Source: JAEUOS01 sp964470865
GTDB taxonomy: Bacteria; Pseudomonadota; Gammaproteobacteria; Burkholderiales; JAEUOS01
Length of the DNA: 64,000 nt
Assembly (NCBI GenBank): GCA_964470865.1
Contig: CAYYFR010000006.1
Coordinates: 1-64,000 of the forward strand
Reading direction: 5' to 3'
Shown piece after piece: positions 7,974-16,489 of this stretch. The position numbers were made by a program, and so were the translations under genes. The notes below the pieces were generated by a model. The model was not told where the DNA came from. It ran no database searches and was given only the letters and a program-made list of their open reading frames with translations. Position 1 is the stretch's first letter. Each line of letters starts with the position of its first letter.

Positions 7974-10754
7974 TTACTTGAAGTCCCCGGCCTTGGCCAG
8001 ATTCAGCCGGGCCAAATCTATGTGCTTGACGAACGCCGCGTTGACCTGCTCGCGTGTAAGCGCGGCTAACTGCGTTTCGAAGCGCGCGTCCCACTCGAAG
8101 CTGCGCCCGAAAAACAGATCGGTAGCCAGCTTGCCGGCCAACGCGCCGTCGGTGGCGCGGGCCAGTTTGCGGCTTTGCAGGTATCCGTGACGGGCGCGTG
8201 CCACTTCTTCTTCGCTGAATCCGGCCGTGAGGGCGCGTTGTATCTCTTCGCGTACGGCAGTTTCGACGCGGGCGCGGTTTTCCGGCGCATGGATGGCCGA
8301 GACGCTCCATTGGCCGAAGCGGTCGAGGGCGGCGACCGACAGACCGGAGCCGACGCTGTAGCTCAAGCCGTCTTTCTCGCGAATGCGCACGCCCAGGCGC
8401 GCATCGATCGAGCCGCCGAACAAATAATTGGCCAGCACCAGAGCGGCATAGTCGGGATCGTCATCGCGTACATCAAGCACGATCGCGCCACGCAGCGTGG
8501 CGTTGGCCTTGTCCGGCGTGACGATGGTCTCGTCGATCGGTGGCGCGCTGCGCGCCCGTACCGGAATGCGGGCATACGGCACGGGACTTTTCCAGTTGCC
8601 GAACAGTTCTTCGAGCAGCGGACGCAGGCGCTCGGCGTCGAAATCGCCGACCACCGTGAGCTGCGCCTGCGACAAGCCGAAGAAGTCGCGATGACAATCA
8701 CGCACGGCGGCCAGCTCGGTGCGGCGCACGGCGTCGAGTTGCTCATCGACGGTTGCGGCGTAACTCCAGTGGCCGGGACGGTGCGGATTGAGGTGGCGGG
8801 CCAATGCCAGGCTGGCGCGCGCGCCCGGATCGGCGCGATTGCCTTCGATGCCGGACAGCGAAGCGCGTTTCAACTGTTCGAATTCGTCGGCATCGAAACG
8901 CGGTTGGCGCAGAATCTCCGCGATCAGGCGCAGGCTCTCGGCCAGGTTGGCCGCCGGCACTTCGACACTGGCGCCGCCGCCGCCGACCGACAGATTGGCG
9001 CGCAAACGGGTGATTTCGTTGCGAATCTGCTCGCGGGATTTGTTTAGCGTGCCGCGCATCAGCATGGCACCGGCGAAGCCGCAGGCCTGGGCACGACCGA
9101 ACTTGCTTTCCTCGGTGCCGTACTGGAAGGCGAGGTTGGCGCTGACCATGCCGCCACGTGACTTTTTCGGCAGCAACGCAAGCTTGAGGCCGTTGTCGAG
9201 AGTGAAGCGGCGGGTGCGCGCATCGATGTTGGCGGGGGAAGCATCGAAAATCTCACCACCGCCGATGCCGGGTGGTCCGGCATAGTCCTTGAGCAGGGCC
9301 GCAAGATTGGGCGGTGGCGGTATCTCGGCGCGCTGCGGCGCCTGTGCTTCGGGCAGGAATACACCGAGAGTCCGGTTCGAGGGGATCAGGTGGGTTCGCG
9401 CAGCGCGATTGACAGCCTCGGGCGTGACATTGTGCAGGTAGTCGCGATAGCGGAAAAACATGCGCCAGTCGCCCAGCGCCACCCATTCGGTCAGGTGCGT
9501 TGCGAACTGGTGGGTTTTGGTCAGCACCACATCCATCTGGGTCAGCATTTGCTGTCGGGCGCGCGCGACTTCATCGGCCGTGACCGGGTTGGCGGCCAGG
9601 TTCTCGATGGTGTCGATGAAAGATTCACGCAGTTGCTCGAAGGCCTCCCTGGCGGGTGGAAGCGCGCAGGTTTCACGACCGCAGCGCACGCGGGCCGGCG
9701 CGGGCGTCGCTGCGGATTTCGGCGCCGATGCGCCGAATACCAGCGCGCCGCGTTCCGCCAGCATGCGATCGCTGGCGCTGACCCCGGTGGCAAGACGGCT
9801 GCTGACCAGCGCCTTGTGCAGACGGCCGGTGGGTGTGTCGCCCAGGATCACTGCCAGAATGTCAAAGGCTGCGTAGTCGGGATGGTTGCCGGGCGGAACA
9901 TGATAGTGGGCGGTGATGAAAGGGTTTTCGCCGCTGCGGCGCAGCACCACTTCGCGCTCGCCGTCCTGCGCCGCGTCGGTTGTATAGGTGACAGGCAGCT
10001 TGCGCGCAGGTTTGGGGATGGCGCCGAAGGTACGCGCGGCAACAGCCAGCGCGGTCGCCGGCTCGAAATCGCCCGCGATCACCAGCACCGCGTTGTCGGG
10101 CTGATAGTAGGTGCGATAAAAGGCCTGCAGGCGCTCGATCGGCACATTCTCGATATCCGAACGGTTGCCGATGACCGCGCGCCCATAGTTGTGCCATTGG
10201 TAGGCTGCACGCGCGACTTTTTGCGACAACACGCGGCCCGGGTTGTTCTCGCCGGATTCGAATTCGTTGCGCACCACCGTCATCTCGGAATCCAGATCCT
10301 GCCTTGAAATGAAGGAGTTGACCATGCGGTCGGCTTCCATGCCCAGCGCCCATTCCAGGTTCGCTGCGGTCGAATCGAAAGTCAGGAAATAGTTGGTGCG
10401 GTCGAAATAGGTGGTGCCATTCCAGCGTGCGCCGCGGCTGGTGAATTCGCGCTTGATCTCGCGATGTGTCGGCGTGCCCTTGAACAGCAGATGCTCCAGC
10501 AGGTGGGCCATGCCGGCCTCGCCGTAGCCTTCGTGGCGCGAACCCACCAGATAGGTGAGATTGGTGGTGATGAGCGCCTGGGTGCGGTCTTCAAGCAGCA
10601 GGATGGTGAGTCCGTTGGCGAGGCGAAACTCGGCCACGCCACCCATCGCCGGTCCGCTTTGGACTCCAGCCGGCAGTGCGGGTTGGGAAAGCGCGGCAGT
10701 CGCCGCGAGGAGCAGCGTGAAAGCGGCGAAAAGGTGCGAGCGGAGTGGTTTCAT
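7974..10754 (-). CDS. M16-family zinc metallopeptidase, exported
   Basis: A 926-residue protein when started at the ATG of MKPLRSHLFAAF, which opens a signal peptide ending near ALSQPALPAG. The N-terminal half carries the inverted zinc motif HLLEH (His84, Glu87, His88) in GMAHLLEHLLFKGT, with a downstream acidic NEFESGENNPG segment that supplies the third zinc ligand in this family. The second half is the non-catalytic M16 repeat (about 480-925). The length matches full two-half M16 peptidases of the pitrilysin/PqqL group, here probably periplasmic. An ATG 21 codons upstream would bury the signal peptide and is less likely. Monocistronic; convergent with the hybrid kinase gene and divergent from greB. 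Confidence 0.9.
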   Translation of the reverse strand: MKPLRSHLFAAFTLLLAATAALSQPALPAGVQSGPAMGGVAEFRLANGLTILLLEDRTQALITTNLTYLVGSRHEGYGEAGMAHLLEHLLFKGTPTHREIKREFTSRGARWNGTTYFDRTNYFLTFDSTAANLEWALGMEADRMVNSFISRQDLDSEMTVVRNEFESGENNPGRVLSQKVARAAYQWHNYGRAVIGNRSDIENVPIERLQAFYRTYYQPDNAVLVIAGDFEPATALAVAARTFGAIPKPARKLPVTYTTDAAQDGEREVVLRRSGENPFITAHYHVPPGNHPDYAAFDILAVILGDTPTGRLHKALVSSRLATGVSASDRMLAERGALVFGASAPKSAATPAPARVRCGRETCALPPAREAFEQLRESFIDTIENLAANPVTADEVARARQQMLTQMDVVLTKTHQFATHLTEWVALGDWRMFFRYRDYLHNVTPEAVNRAARTHLIPSNRTLGVFLPEAQAPQRAEIPPPPNLAALLKDYAGPPGIGGGEIFDASPANIDARTRRFTLDNGLKLALLPKKSRGGMVSANLAFQYGTEESKFGRAQACGFAGAMLMRGTLNKSREQIRNEITRLRANLSVGGGGASVEVPAANLAESLRLIAEILRQPRFDADEFEQLKRASLSGIEGNRADPGARASLALARHLNPHRPGHWSYAATVDEQLDAVRRTELAAVRDCHRDFFGLSQAQLTVVGDFDAERLRPLLEELFGNWKSPVPYARIPVRARSAPPIDETIVTPDKANATLRGAIVLDVRDDDPDYAALVLANYLFGGSIDARLGVRIREKDGLSYSVGSGLSVAALDRFGQWSVSAIHAPENRARVETAVREEIQRALTAGFSEEEVARARHGYLQSRKLARATDGALAGKLATDLFFGRSFEWDARFETQLAALTREQVNAAFVKHIDLARLNLAKAGDFK

Positions 10755-10955
10755 GGGGGCCAAAAAAGGTGCGGTGCTAGAATTCACCAACAGGTTAACA
10801 CTTGAAATCGGGCGCAAAGCTCAACCGCGCGATCGCAGCGATCGCCGGGCGTGTGCATGCGCATTCGGGCGTCGGCAGCAGCGTGTTGCGGCGATAACCC
10901 GCCCTGCCGCCTGTCCTGACGCAAAGAGCAACCCAGGTGTGTCGGAAGGCGAACC

Positions 10956-11510
10956 ATGAGCAAGGCTTTCACCCGCGAACGCGATGATGCCGAAGATGAA
11001 GAAGAAGACCTCGCCGGCGCGCAGAAGTTGCCGCCGGGGACCAAGAATTACATCACGCCGGCCGGTTACGCGGCATTGAAGGCGGAGTTTGACGAGTTGT
11101 TTCGCGTCGAGCGCCCCAAACTGGTGGAGACCATCGCCTGGGCGGCCTCCAATGGCGATCGTTCCGAGAACGGCGACTACATCTACGGCAAGCGGCGCCT
11201 GCGCCAGGTGGATAGCCGGATCCGCTTTCTAGGCAGGCGCATGGAAACCGCCGAAGTGGTCAACCCCGCCAGCCAGGGTGAAAACGAACAGATATTTTTT
11301 GGCGCGACTGTGACCTACAGCAGACGCGACGGTGCCGAGTCGACCGTGCAGATTGTCGGTGTCGACGAGGCCGTGCCCGCCGAAGGCAGGATCAGCTGGG
11401 TTGCGCCGGTGGCGCGCGCCCTGCTCAAGGCGCGCGCCGGTGACGTCGTCGCCCTGATGACCCCGGCCGGACGTGAAGAGCTTGAAGTGCTGCTAGTGAA
11501 ATACGCATAG
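10956..11510 (+). CDS. greB: Transcription elongation factor GreB
   Basis: A 184-residue protein with the Gre N-terminal coiled coil (YITPAGYAALKAEFDELF), the GDRSENGDYIYGKRRL signature at about 62-80, and the C-terminal FKBP-like domain. GDRSENGDY with YGKRRLR fits GreB rather than GreA. It binds backtracked RNA polymerase and stimulates transcript cleavage. An unusual acidic stretch of about 20 residues (DDAEDEEEDLAG) precedes the conserved region, somewhat longer than the usual 158-170 residue form. Confidence 0.93.
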   Translation: MSKAFTRERDDAEDEEEDLAGAQKLPPGTKNYITPAGYAALKAEFDELFRVERPKLVETIAWAASNGDRSENGDYIYGKRRLRQVDSRIRFLGRRMETAEVVNPASQGENEQIFFGATVTYSRRDGAESTVQIVGVDEAVPAEGRISWVAPVARALLKARAGDVVALMTPAGREELEVLLVKYA

Positions 11511-11568
11511 TCAGCACGCGGCGGGCGGTGCCCGTCGCTTGGGTGACCAACAACAACTGAGGAGAATC

Positions 11569-13293
11569 ATGCAACGCAAGACCCCGGAACAACTGCGCAG
11601 CCATCGCTGGCTGGGCGCGCAGGACATGCGTTCGTTCGGACACCGGTCACGCACCAAGCAAATGGGCTACCTGCGCGAGGATTTCGCCGGCAAGCCGGTG
11701 ATCGGCATCCTCAACACATGGAACGACCTCAATACCTGCCATTCGCATTTCAAGCAGCGCGTCGACGAGGTCAAACGCGGGGTCTGGCAGGCCGGCGGCT
11801 TTCCGGTCGAGATTCCGTGTATGGCGGTGGGCGAGCAGATGACCAAGCCGACCTCCATGCTGTACCGCAATTTCCTGGCGATGGAGGTCGAGGAACAGAT
11901 TCGCTGCAACCCGGTCGATGGCGTGGTGCTGATGGGCGGATGCGACAAGACCGTACCGGGGCTCCTGATGGGTGCGGCCTCGGCCAACCTGCCCGCCATC
12001 TTCATGCCGGCCGGGCCGATGCTGCGCGGGCACTGGCGCGAGCACACCCTTGGTTCGGGCAGCGACGTGTGGAAATTCTGGGCCGAGAAGCGCGCCGGCA
12101 ATTTGTCGGAAGAGTCGTGGCGCGAGATCGAGGATGGAATCGCGCGCTCGGCGGGCACCTGCATGACCATGGGCACCGCCTCGACCATGGCGGCCGCAGC
12201 CGAGGCGCTCGGCATGCTGCTGCCGGGCGCGTCCTCGATTCCGGCGGTCGATTCGCGCCATGCGCAGATGGCCTCGCTGTGCGGGCGGCGCGTGGTCGAA
12301 ATGGTGTGGAGCGACTTGAAGCCGTCCGCCATCATGACCACCGCCGCTTTCGAGAATGCGGTGACCGTTGCGATGAGCCTGGGCGGTTCGACCAACGCGA
12401 TCATCCATTTGATCGCCATGGCCGGCCGCAGCGGCGCTGGCTTGAACCTCGAGCGTTTTGACGAACTGTCGCGGCGCACCCCGCTGACGGCCAATCTGCG
12501 GCCTTCCGGCAAGTACCTGATGGAGGATTTCTTCTATGCCGGCGGCTTGCGCGCCCACATGGAGCGCCTGCGCGACCGCCTCAATCTCGATTGCATCACC
12601 GTCAATGGCAAGAGCCTGGGTGAAAACATCGCCGGCGCCGAGGTGTTCAATGACGATGTGATCCTGCCGCGCGAGCGCGCCCTGCAGGCCGAAGGCGGCG
12701 TGGCGGTGCTGCGCGGCAACCTTTGTCCGGACGGTGCGGTGATCAAGACCTCCGCCTCCGAGCCGCATCTGCTCAAGCACCGCGGGCCGGCGGTGGTGTT
12801 CGAGGACTACAACGACATGGCCGCGCGCATCGACGATGCGGCGCTTGCGGTGACACGCGACTCGGTGCTGGTGCTGAAAAACGCCGGGCCGCTGGGCGGC
12901 CCGGGCATGCCCGAATGGGGGCAATTGCCGATCCCGAAGAAGCTTTTGCAGGAAGGTGTGCGCGACATGCTGCGCATCTCGGACGCGCGCATGAGCGGCA
13001 CCAGCTATGGCGCCTGCGTGCTGCATGTGGCGCCGGAATCGTATGTCGGCGGGCCGCTGGCGTTTGTGCGGGAGGGCGACATCATCGAACTCGATGCCGC
13101 AGCGCGCCGCCTGACCCTGCACGTGGCCGAAGATGAGCTGGCGCGTCGCCAGGCTGCCTGGGTCAAGCCCAAGGCCAAATATCCGCGCGGTTACGGCGTC
13201 ATCTACAGTGCAAACGTGACACAGGCCAATCGCGGTTGCGATTTCGAGTTCCTGGAAGGCACCACGCCAACAGCGGATCCCGAGATTCATTGA
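11569..13293 (+). CDS. IlvD/Edd-family sugar-acid dehydratase
   Basis: A 574-residue Fe-S dehydratase. The ATG at 11569 follows a clear GGAG at 11561-11564, so it is preferred to a start ten codons upstream. Family signatures: GGCDKTVPG and AGTCMTMGTAST carry the cluster cysteines, with TTAAFENAVTVAMSLGGSTN in the core and SDARMSGTSYG near the C-terminus. The opening (SHRWLGAQDMRSFGHRSR) and the length resemble the pentonate/hexonate dehydratase branch (L-arabonate, D-xylonate type) rather than dihydroxy-acid dehydratase IlvD. The next gene encodes an HpaI-type aldolase, which would cleave the 2-keto-3-deoxy sugar acid this enzyme makes. The exact substrate is not determinable from sequence alone. 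Confidence 0.85.
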   Translation: MQRKTPEQLRSHRWLGAQDMRSFGHRSRTKQMGYLREDFAGKPVIGILNTWNDLNTCHSHFKQRVDEVKRGVWQAGGFPVEIPCMAVGEQMTKPTSMLYRNFLAMEVEEQIRCNPVDGVVLMGGCDKTVPGLLMGAASANLPAIFMPAGPMLRGHWREHTLGSGSDVWKFWAEKRAGNLSEESWREIEDGIARSAGTCMTMGTASTMAAAAEALGMLLPGASSIPAVDSRHAQMASLCGRRVVEMVWSDLKPSAIMTTAAFENAVTVAMSLGGSTNAIIHLIAMAGRSGAGLNLERFDELSRRTPLTANLRPSGKYLMEDFFYAGGLRAHMERLRDRLNLDCITVNGKSLGENIAGAEVFNDDVILPRERALQAEGGVAVLRGNLCPDGAVIKTSASEPHLLKHRGPAVVFEDYNDMAARIDDAALAVTRDSVLVLKNAGPLGGPGMPEWGQLPIPKKLLQEGVRDMLRISDARMSGTSYGACVLHVAPESYVGGPLAFVREGDIIELDAAARRLTLHVAEDELARRQAAWVKPKAKYPRGYGVIYSANVTQANRGCDFEFLEGTTPTADPEIH

Positions 13294-13406
13294 AGCGGCG
13301 CTTGTCGATCGTTACCAAAGAACATGAAGGCCGCGCCTGAGGCATGCTTTTGTCAATAATCCTGCAGTTCCCGATAGCCGACCCTTAATAACGCGAGACC
13401 GACACC

Positions 13407-14189
13407 ATGGAACTTCCAGTCAACCAATTCAAGCGCAACCTGGCCGCCGGCAAACCGCAAATCGGCCTGTGGATGAGCTTGTGGGCGCATCAGGTGGTCG
13501 AAGCGTGCGCACCTGCCGGTTTCGACTGGCTGTTGCTCGATACCGAGCACGCGCCCAACGATCCGCATTTGGTCAACACCCAGTTGATGGCCGCACGCGG
13601 CAGCGACGGCACCTGCCCTGCGCATGCGGTGGTGCGGCCGGCGTGGAACGACATGGTGTTGATCAAGCGCTATCTCGACATCGGCGCGCAGACCCTGCTC
13701 TTGCCTTACGTGCAAACCGCCGCAGAGGCGGCGGCGGCGGTAGCCGCCACCCGCTTTCCGCCCGATGGCGTGCGCGGCGTCGCCGGCAGCAGCCGTGCCG
13801 CCAGCTACGGCTGGATCAAGGACTACCTGAACAAGGCCAATGCCGAAATCTGCGTGCTGGTGCAGACCGAAACCCGCGAGGCGCTGGCCAATCTCGACGC
13901 GATCTGCAAGGTCGACGGCGTCGACGGCGTGTTCATCGGGCCCAATGACCTGGCCGCCGACATGGGACATCGCGGCGACATTCCGCATCCCGAGGTGCAG
14001 GCGGCGATCGCGGACGCGATCAGGCGCATTCGCGCGCACGGCAAGGCGCCCGGCATTCTGGTGGGCGAGGCCGACGGCCAGCGCATGCTCGATCTCGGGG
14101 CCTTGTTCGTGGCTGTCGGCAGCGATCTCGGGCTGGTGCGCATGGGCGCCGGGGCGCTCGCTGCCAAGTTCAACCGCAAGCCGTTCTGA
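13407..14189 (+). CDS. HpaI/HpcH-family 2-keto-3-deoxy acid aldolase
   Basis: A 260-residue class II pyruvate aldolase. DTEHAPND holds the catalytic His (about residue 48), VVRPAW the pyruvate-binding Arg, and QTET with GPNDLAADMG the metal-binding Glu and Asp. VRGVAGSSRAASYG is also typical. It splits a 2-keto-3-deoxy acid into pyruvate and an aldehyde. Together with the sugar-acid dehydratase 113 bp upstream it makes a plausible two-step sugar-acid pathway. No transporter or regulator is next to the pair, so uptake must be encoded elsewhere. Substrate choice among HpaI, GarL and RhmA types is unresolved. Confidence 0.87.
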   Translation: MELPVNQFKRNLAAGKPQIGLWMSLWAHQVVEACAPAGFDWLLLDTEHAPNDPHLVNTQLMAARGSDGTCPAHAVVRPAWNDMVLIKRYLDIGAQTLLLPYVQTAAEAAAAVAATRFPPDGVRGVAGSSRAASYGWIKDYLNKANAEICVLVQTETREALANLDAICKVDGVDGVFIGPNDLAADMGHRGDIPHPEVQAAIADAIRRIRAHGKAPGILVGEADGQRMLDLGALFVAVGSDLGLVRMGAGALAAKFNRKPF

Positions 14190-14210
14190 GGCTGACGGCA
14201 AGCCGCCAGG

Positions 14211-14247
14211 AGCCGGCCTGGCAGGCGGTGGCCGGCTGGTGTTTTTT
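14211..14247 (+). terminator. Rho-independent terminator after the aldolase gene
   Basis: A perfect 8-bp stem (AGCCGGCC at 14211-14218 with GGCCGGCT at 14230-14237) closes an 11-base loop and is followed by GGTGTTTTTT. It lies 21 bp after the stop and separates the sugar-acid pair from htpG. Confidence 0.8.
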
Positions 14248-14378
14248 GCCGCTCTGCGCCCCAATGCGGGGATCCTGATGACGCTATCTGTGGCGCGTAA
14301 CTGCCGCCGTGGGCATCGATTTTTGCCGGCAGGACGCGGATGTCGCGGTGTTTTGAGCCAACAGGTGGCGTAGGGACG

Positions 14379-14407
14379 CTTGAAAAGCCGCGTTGGCGAC
14401 CCCATTT
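14379..14407 (+). promoter_or_regulatory. Sigma-32 heat-shock promoter of htpG
   Basis: CTTGAAA (14379-14385) and CCCCATTT (14400-14407) are separated by 14 bases, an almost perfect match to the RpoH consensus (CTTGAAA, 11-16 bases, CCCCATNT). It sits 45 bp before the htpG start, a gene that is a classical heat-shock target. Confidence 0.88.
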
Positions 14408-14451
14408 TTCGCAGGCTTTTGTCTTTTTCCCCTTTTTTTGGAGGTCAGCCC

Positions 14452-16362
14452 ATGGGCGCCCAGCACGAAACAATGGCCTTTCAGGCCGAAGTCAAGCAAC
14501 TGCTCAACCTGATGATTCACTCCTTGTATTCAAACAAGGAGATCTTCCTGCGCGAGCTGATTTCGAACTCGTCGGATGCCTGCGACAAGCTGCGCTTCGA
14601 GGCCTTGCACGACGGCGCCCTGTTGGCTCTCGATCCGGACTTGAAAATCCGCGTCTCCTTCGACAAGGCGGCGCGCACCATCTCCATTTCCGACAACGGG
14701 GTCGGCATGAGCCGCGACGAGGCGGTATCCAATCTGGGCACGATCGCCAAGTCAGGCACCCGCGAATTCTTCTCCAGGCTCTCGGGCGACCAGGCCAAGG
14801 ACGCCAACCTGATCGGCCAGTTCGGCGTCGGTTTCTATTCGGGCTTCATCGTCGCCAAGAAAATCACCGTGCTGACGCGGCGCGCCGGGTCGGACGAGGC
14901 GATTCGCTGGGAATCCACCGGCGAAGGCGAGTTCTCGATCGACGTTGCCGAAAAGGCCGGGCGCGGCACCGATGTGACCCTGGAGTTGCGCGACGACGAG
15001 GATGAGCTGCTGTCCGCGTGGCGCCTGAAGTCGATCATCACCAAGTATTCGGACCACATCACCTTGCCGATCCTGATGAAAAAGGAGGAGTGGGACAAGG
15101 ACAAGAACGAATACGTGACCGGTGATGAGGAGGAGACCGTCAACCAGGCCACCGCCCTGTGGACGCGCTCCAAATCCGACATCACCGAAGAGCAGTACAC
15201 CGAGTTCTACAAGCATGTCTCGCATGATTTCGAGGCGCCGCTTTCGCATACGCACAATCGGGTCGAAGGCCGCCAGGAATACATCCAGCTGCTCTACATA
15301 CCGGGGCGTGCGCCGTTCGACCTGTATGACCGTGAACGCAAGCATGGCATCAAGCTCTACGTGCGCCGGGTGTTCATCATGGACGACGCCGAGCAACTGA
15401 TGCCGCAGTACCTGCGCTTCGTCAAGGGCGTGATCGACTCGTCCGACCTGCCGCTCAACGTGTCACGTGAAATCCTGCAGGAATCGCGCGACGTCAAGGC
15501 GATCCGCGAAGGCTCGACCAAACGCGTGCTGGGCTTGCTGGAAGAATTGGCCAACAGCGACGACGCCGCGCAAAAAGAGAAGTACACCAAGTTCTGGAAA
15601 GAGTTCGGCCGGGTGCTCAAGGAAGGCGTGGGCGAGGACGCCATCAACAAGGAGCGCGTCGCCAAATTGCTGCGCTTCGCCTCGACCCAGGCCAATACCG
15701 ACGAAGAAGGCGTGTCGCTGGCCGACTACGTGGCGCGCATGAAGGAAGGCCAGGACAAGATCTATTACGTCACCGCCGAAACCTTCCTGGCCGCGAAAAA
15801 CAGTCCGCATCTGGAGGTGTTCCGCAAAAAGGGCATCGAGGTGCTGCTGCTGTCTGACCGAGTCGATGAATGGCTGGCTTCGCACCTGCACGAATTCGAC
15901 GGCAAGTCGCTGGTATCGGTGGCCAAGGGCGGGCTGGATCTGGGCAAGCTGGAAGACGAAGCGGAGAAAAAAGAGCACGAGGCTGCGCAAGGGGAATCGA
16001 AGGACCTGATCGAAAAGATCAAAAAATCGCTGGGCGACAAGGTGAAGGAAGTGCGGGTTACGCACCGCCTGACCGAATCGCCGGCCTGCCTGGTGGCCGA
16101 CGAAAACGACATGAGCGGCAACCTGGCGCGCATGCTCAAGGCCGCCGGCCAGAAGGCGCCGCCGTCACAGCCGATTCTCGAAATCAACCCGCAGCATCCA
16201 CTGGTGACGCGGCTCAAGTTCGAGGAGGCGCGCTTCGACGACTGGGCGCACCTGCTGTTCGATCAGGCGCTGCTGGCCGAGGGCGGGCAGCTCGAAGACC
16301 CGGCCGGCTTCGTGCGGCGCATGAATGAAATGCTGCTGGCGATGACCTCTGGCGGCAACTAG
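14452..16362 (+). CDS. htpG: Molecular chaperone HtpG (Hsp90)
   Basis: A 636-residue Hsp90 homologue. The ATG at 14452 follows GGAGG at 14440-14444. The N-terminal GHKL ATPase shows LISNSSDACDKLRFEA, DNGVGMSRDEA and GQFGVGFYSGF. The middle domain contains LYVRRVFIMDDAEQLMPQYL and NVSREILQES, and the C-terminal dimerisation domain ends in FVRRMNEMLL. Length is normal. It is an ATP-dependent cytosolic chaperone for stress-labile proteins. Transcription is probably from the sigma-32 promoter at 14379 and ends at the hairpin at 16388. Confidence 0.97.
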   Translation: MGAQHETMAFQAEVKQLLNLMIHSLYSNKEIFLRELISNSSDACDKLRFEALHDGALLALDPDLKIRVSFDKAARTISISDNGVGMSRDEAVSNLGTIAKSGTREFFSRLSGDQAKDANLIGQFGVGFYSGFIVAKKITVLTRRAGSDEAIRWESTGEGEFSIDVAEKAGRGTDVTLELRDDEDELLSAWRLKSIITKYSDHITLPILMKKEEWDKDKNEYVTGDEEETVNQATALWTRSKSDITEEQYTEFYKHVSHDFEAPLSHTHNRVEGRQEYIQLLYIPGRAPFDLYDRERKHGIKLYVRRVFIMDDAEQLMPQYLRFVKGVIDSSDLPLNVSREILQESRDVKAIREGSTKRVLGLLEELANSDDAAQKEKYTKFWKEFGRVLKEGVGEDAINKERVAKLLRFASTQANTDEEGVSLADYVARMKEGQDKIYYVTAETFLAAKNSPHLEVFRKKGIEVLLLSDRVDEWLASHLHEFDGKSLVSVAKGGLDLGKLEDEAEKKEHEAAQGESKDLIEKIKKSLGDKVKEVRVTHRLTESPACLVADENDMSGNLARMLKAAGQKAPPSQPILEINPQHPLVTRLKFEEARFDDWAHLLFDQALLAEGGQLEDPAGFVRRMNEMLLAMTSGGN

Positions 16363-16387
16363 CGCAGGCCCGGAAGTTGATCCCTCT

Positions 16388-16421
16388 GGCCCGGAAGGGT
16401 ATCTTTCCGGGCCGATTTTTG
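16388..16421 (+). terminator. Rho-independent terminator of htpG
   Basis: A 9-bp perfect stem (GGCCCGGAA at 16388-16396, TTCCGGGCC at 16405-16413) with an 8-base loop, followed by GATTTTTG. It begins 25 bp after the htpG stop. Confidence 0.88.
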
Positions 16422-16489
16422 TAGCGCAAAAGCTTACGCAGTCCGCGCACCCTAGAATCGGTGTTCCGTAGCCTTCACCGAGACGCCCG

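Noticed and set aside
11647..13290. 547-residue frame opposite the dehydratase
   Set aside because: Shadow frame; the plus strand has clear family motifs and a ribosome-binding site.
13294..13406. Search for a regulator or terminator between dehydratase and aldolase
   Set aside because: No hairpin with a T-run and no small gene was seen; the two are probably cotranscribed.
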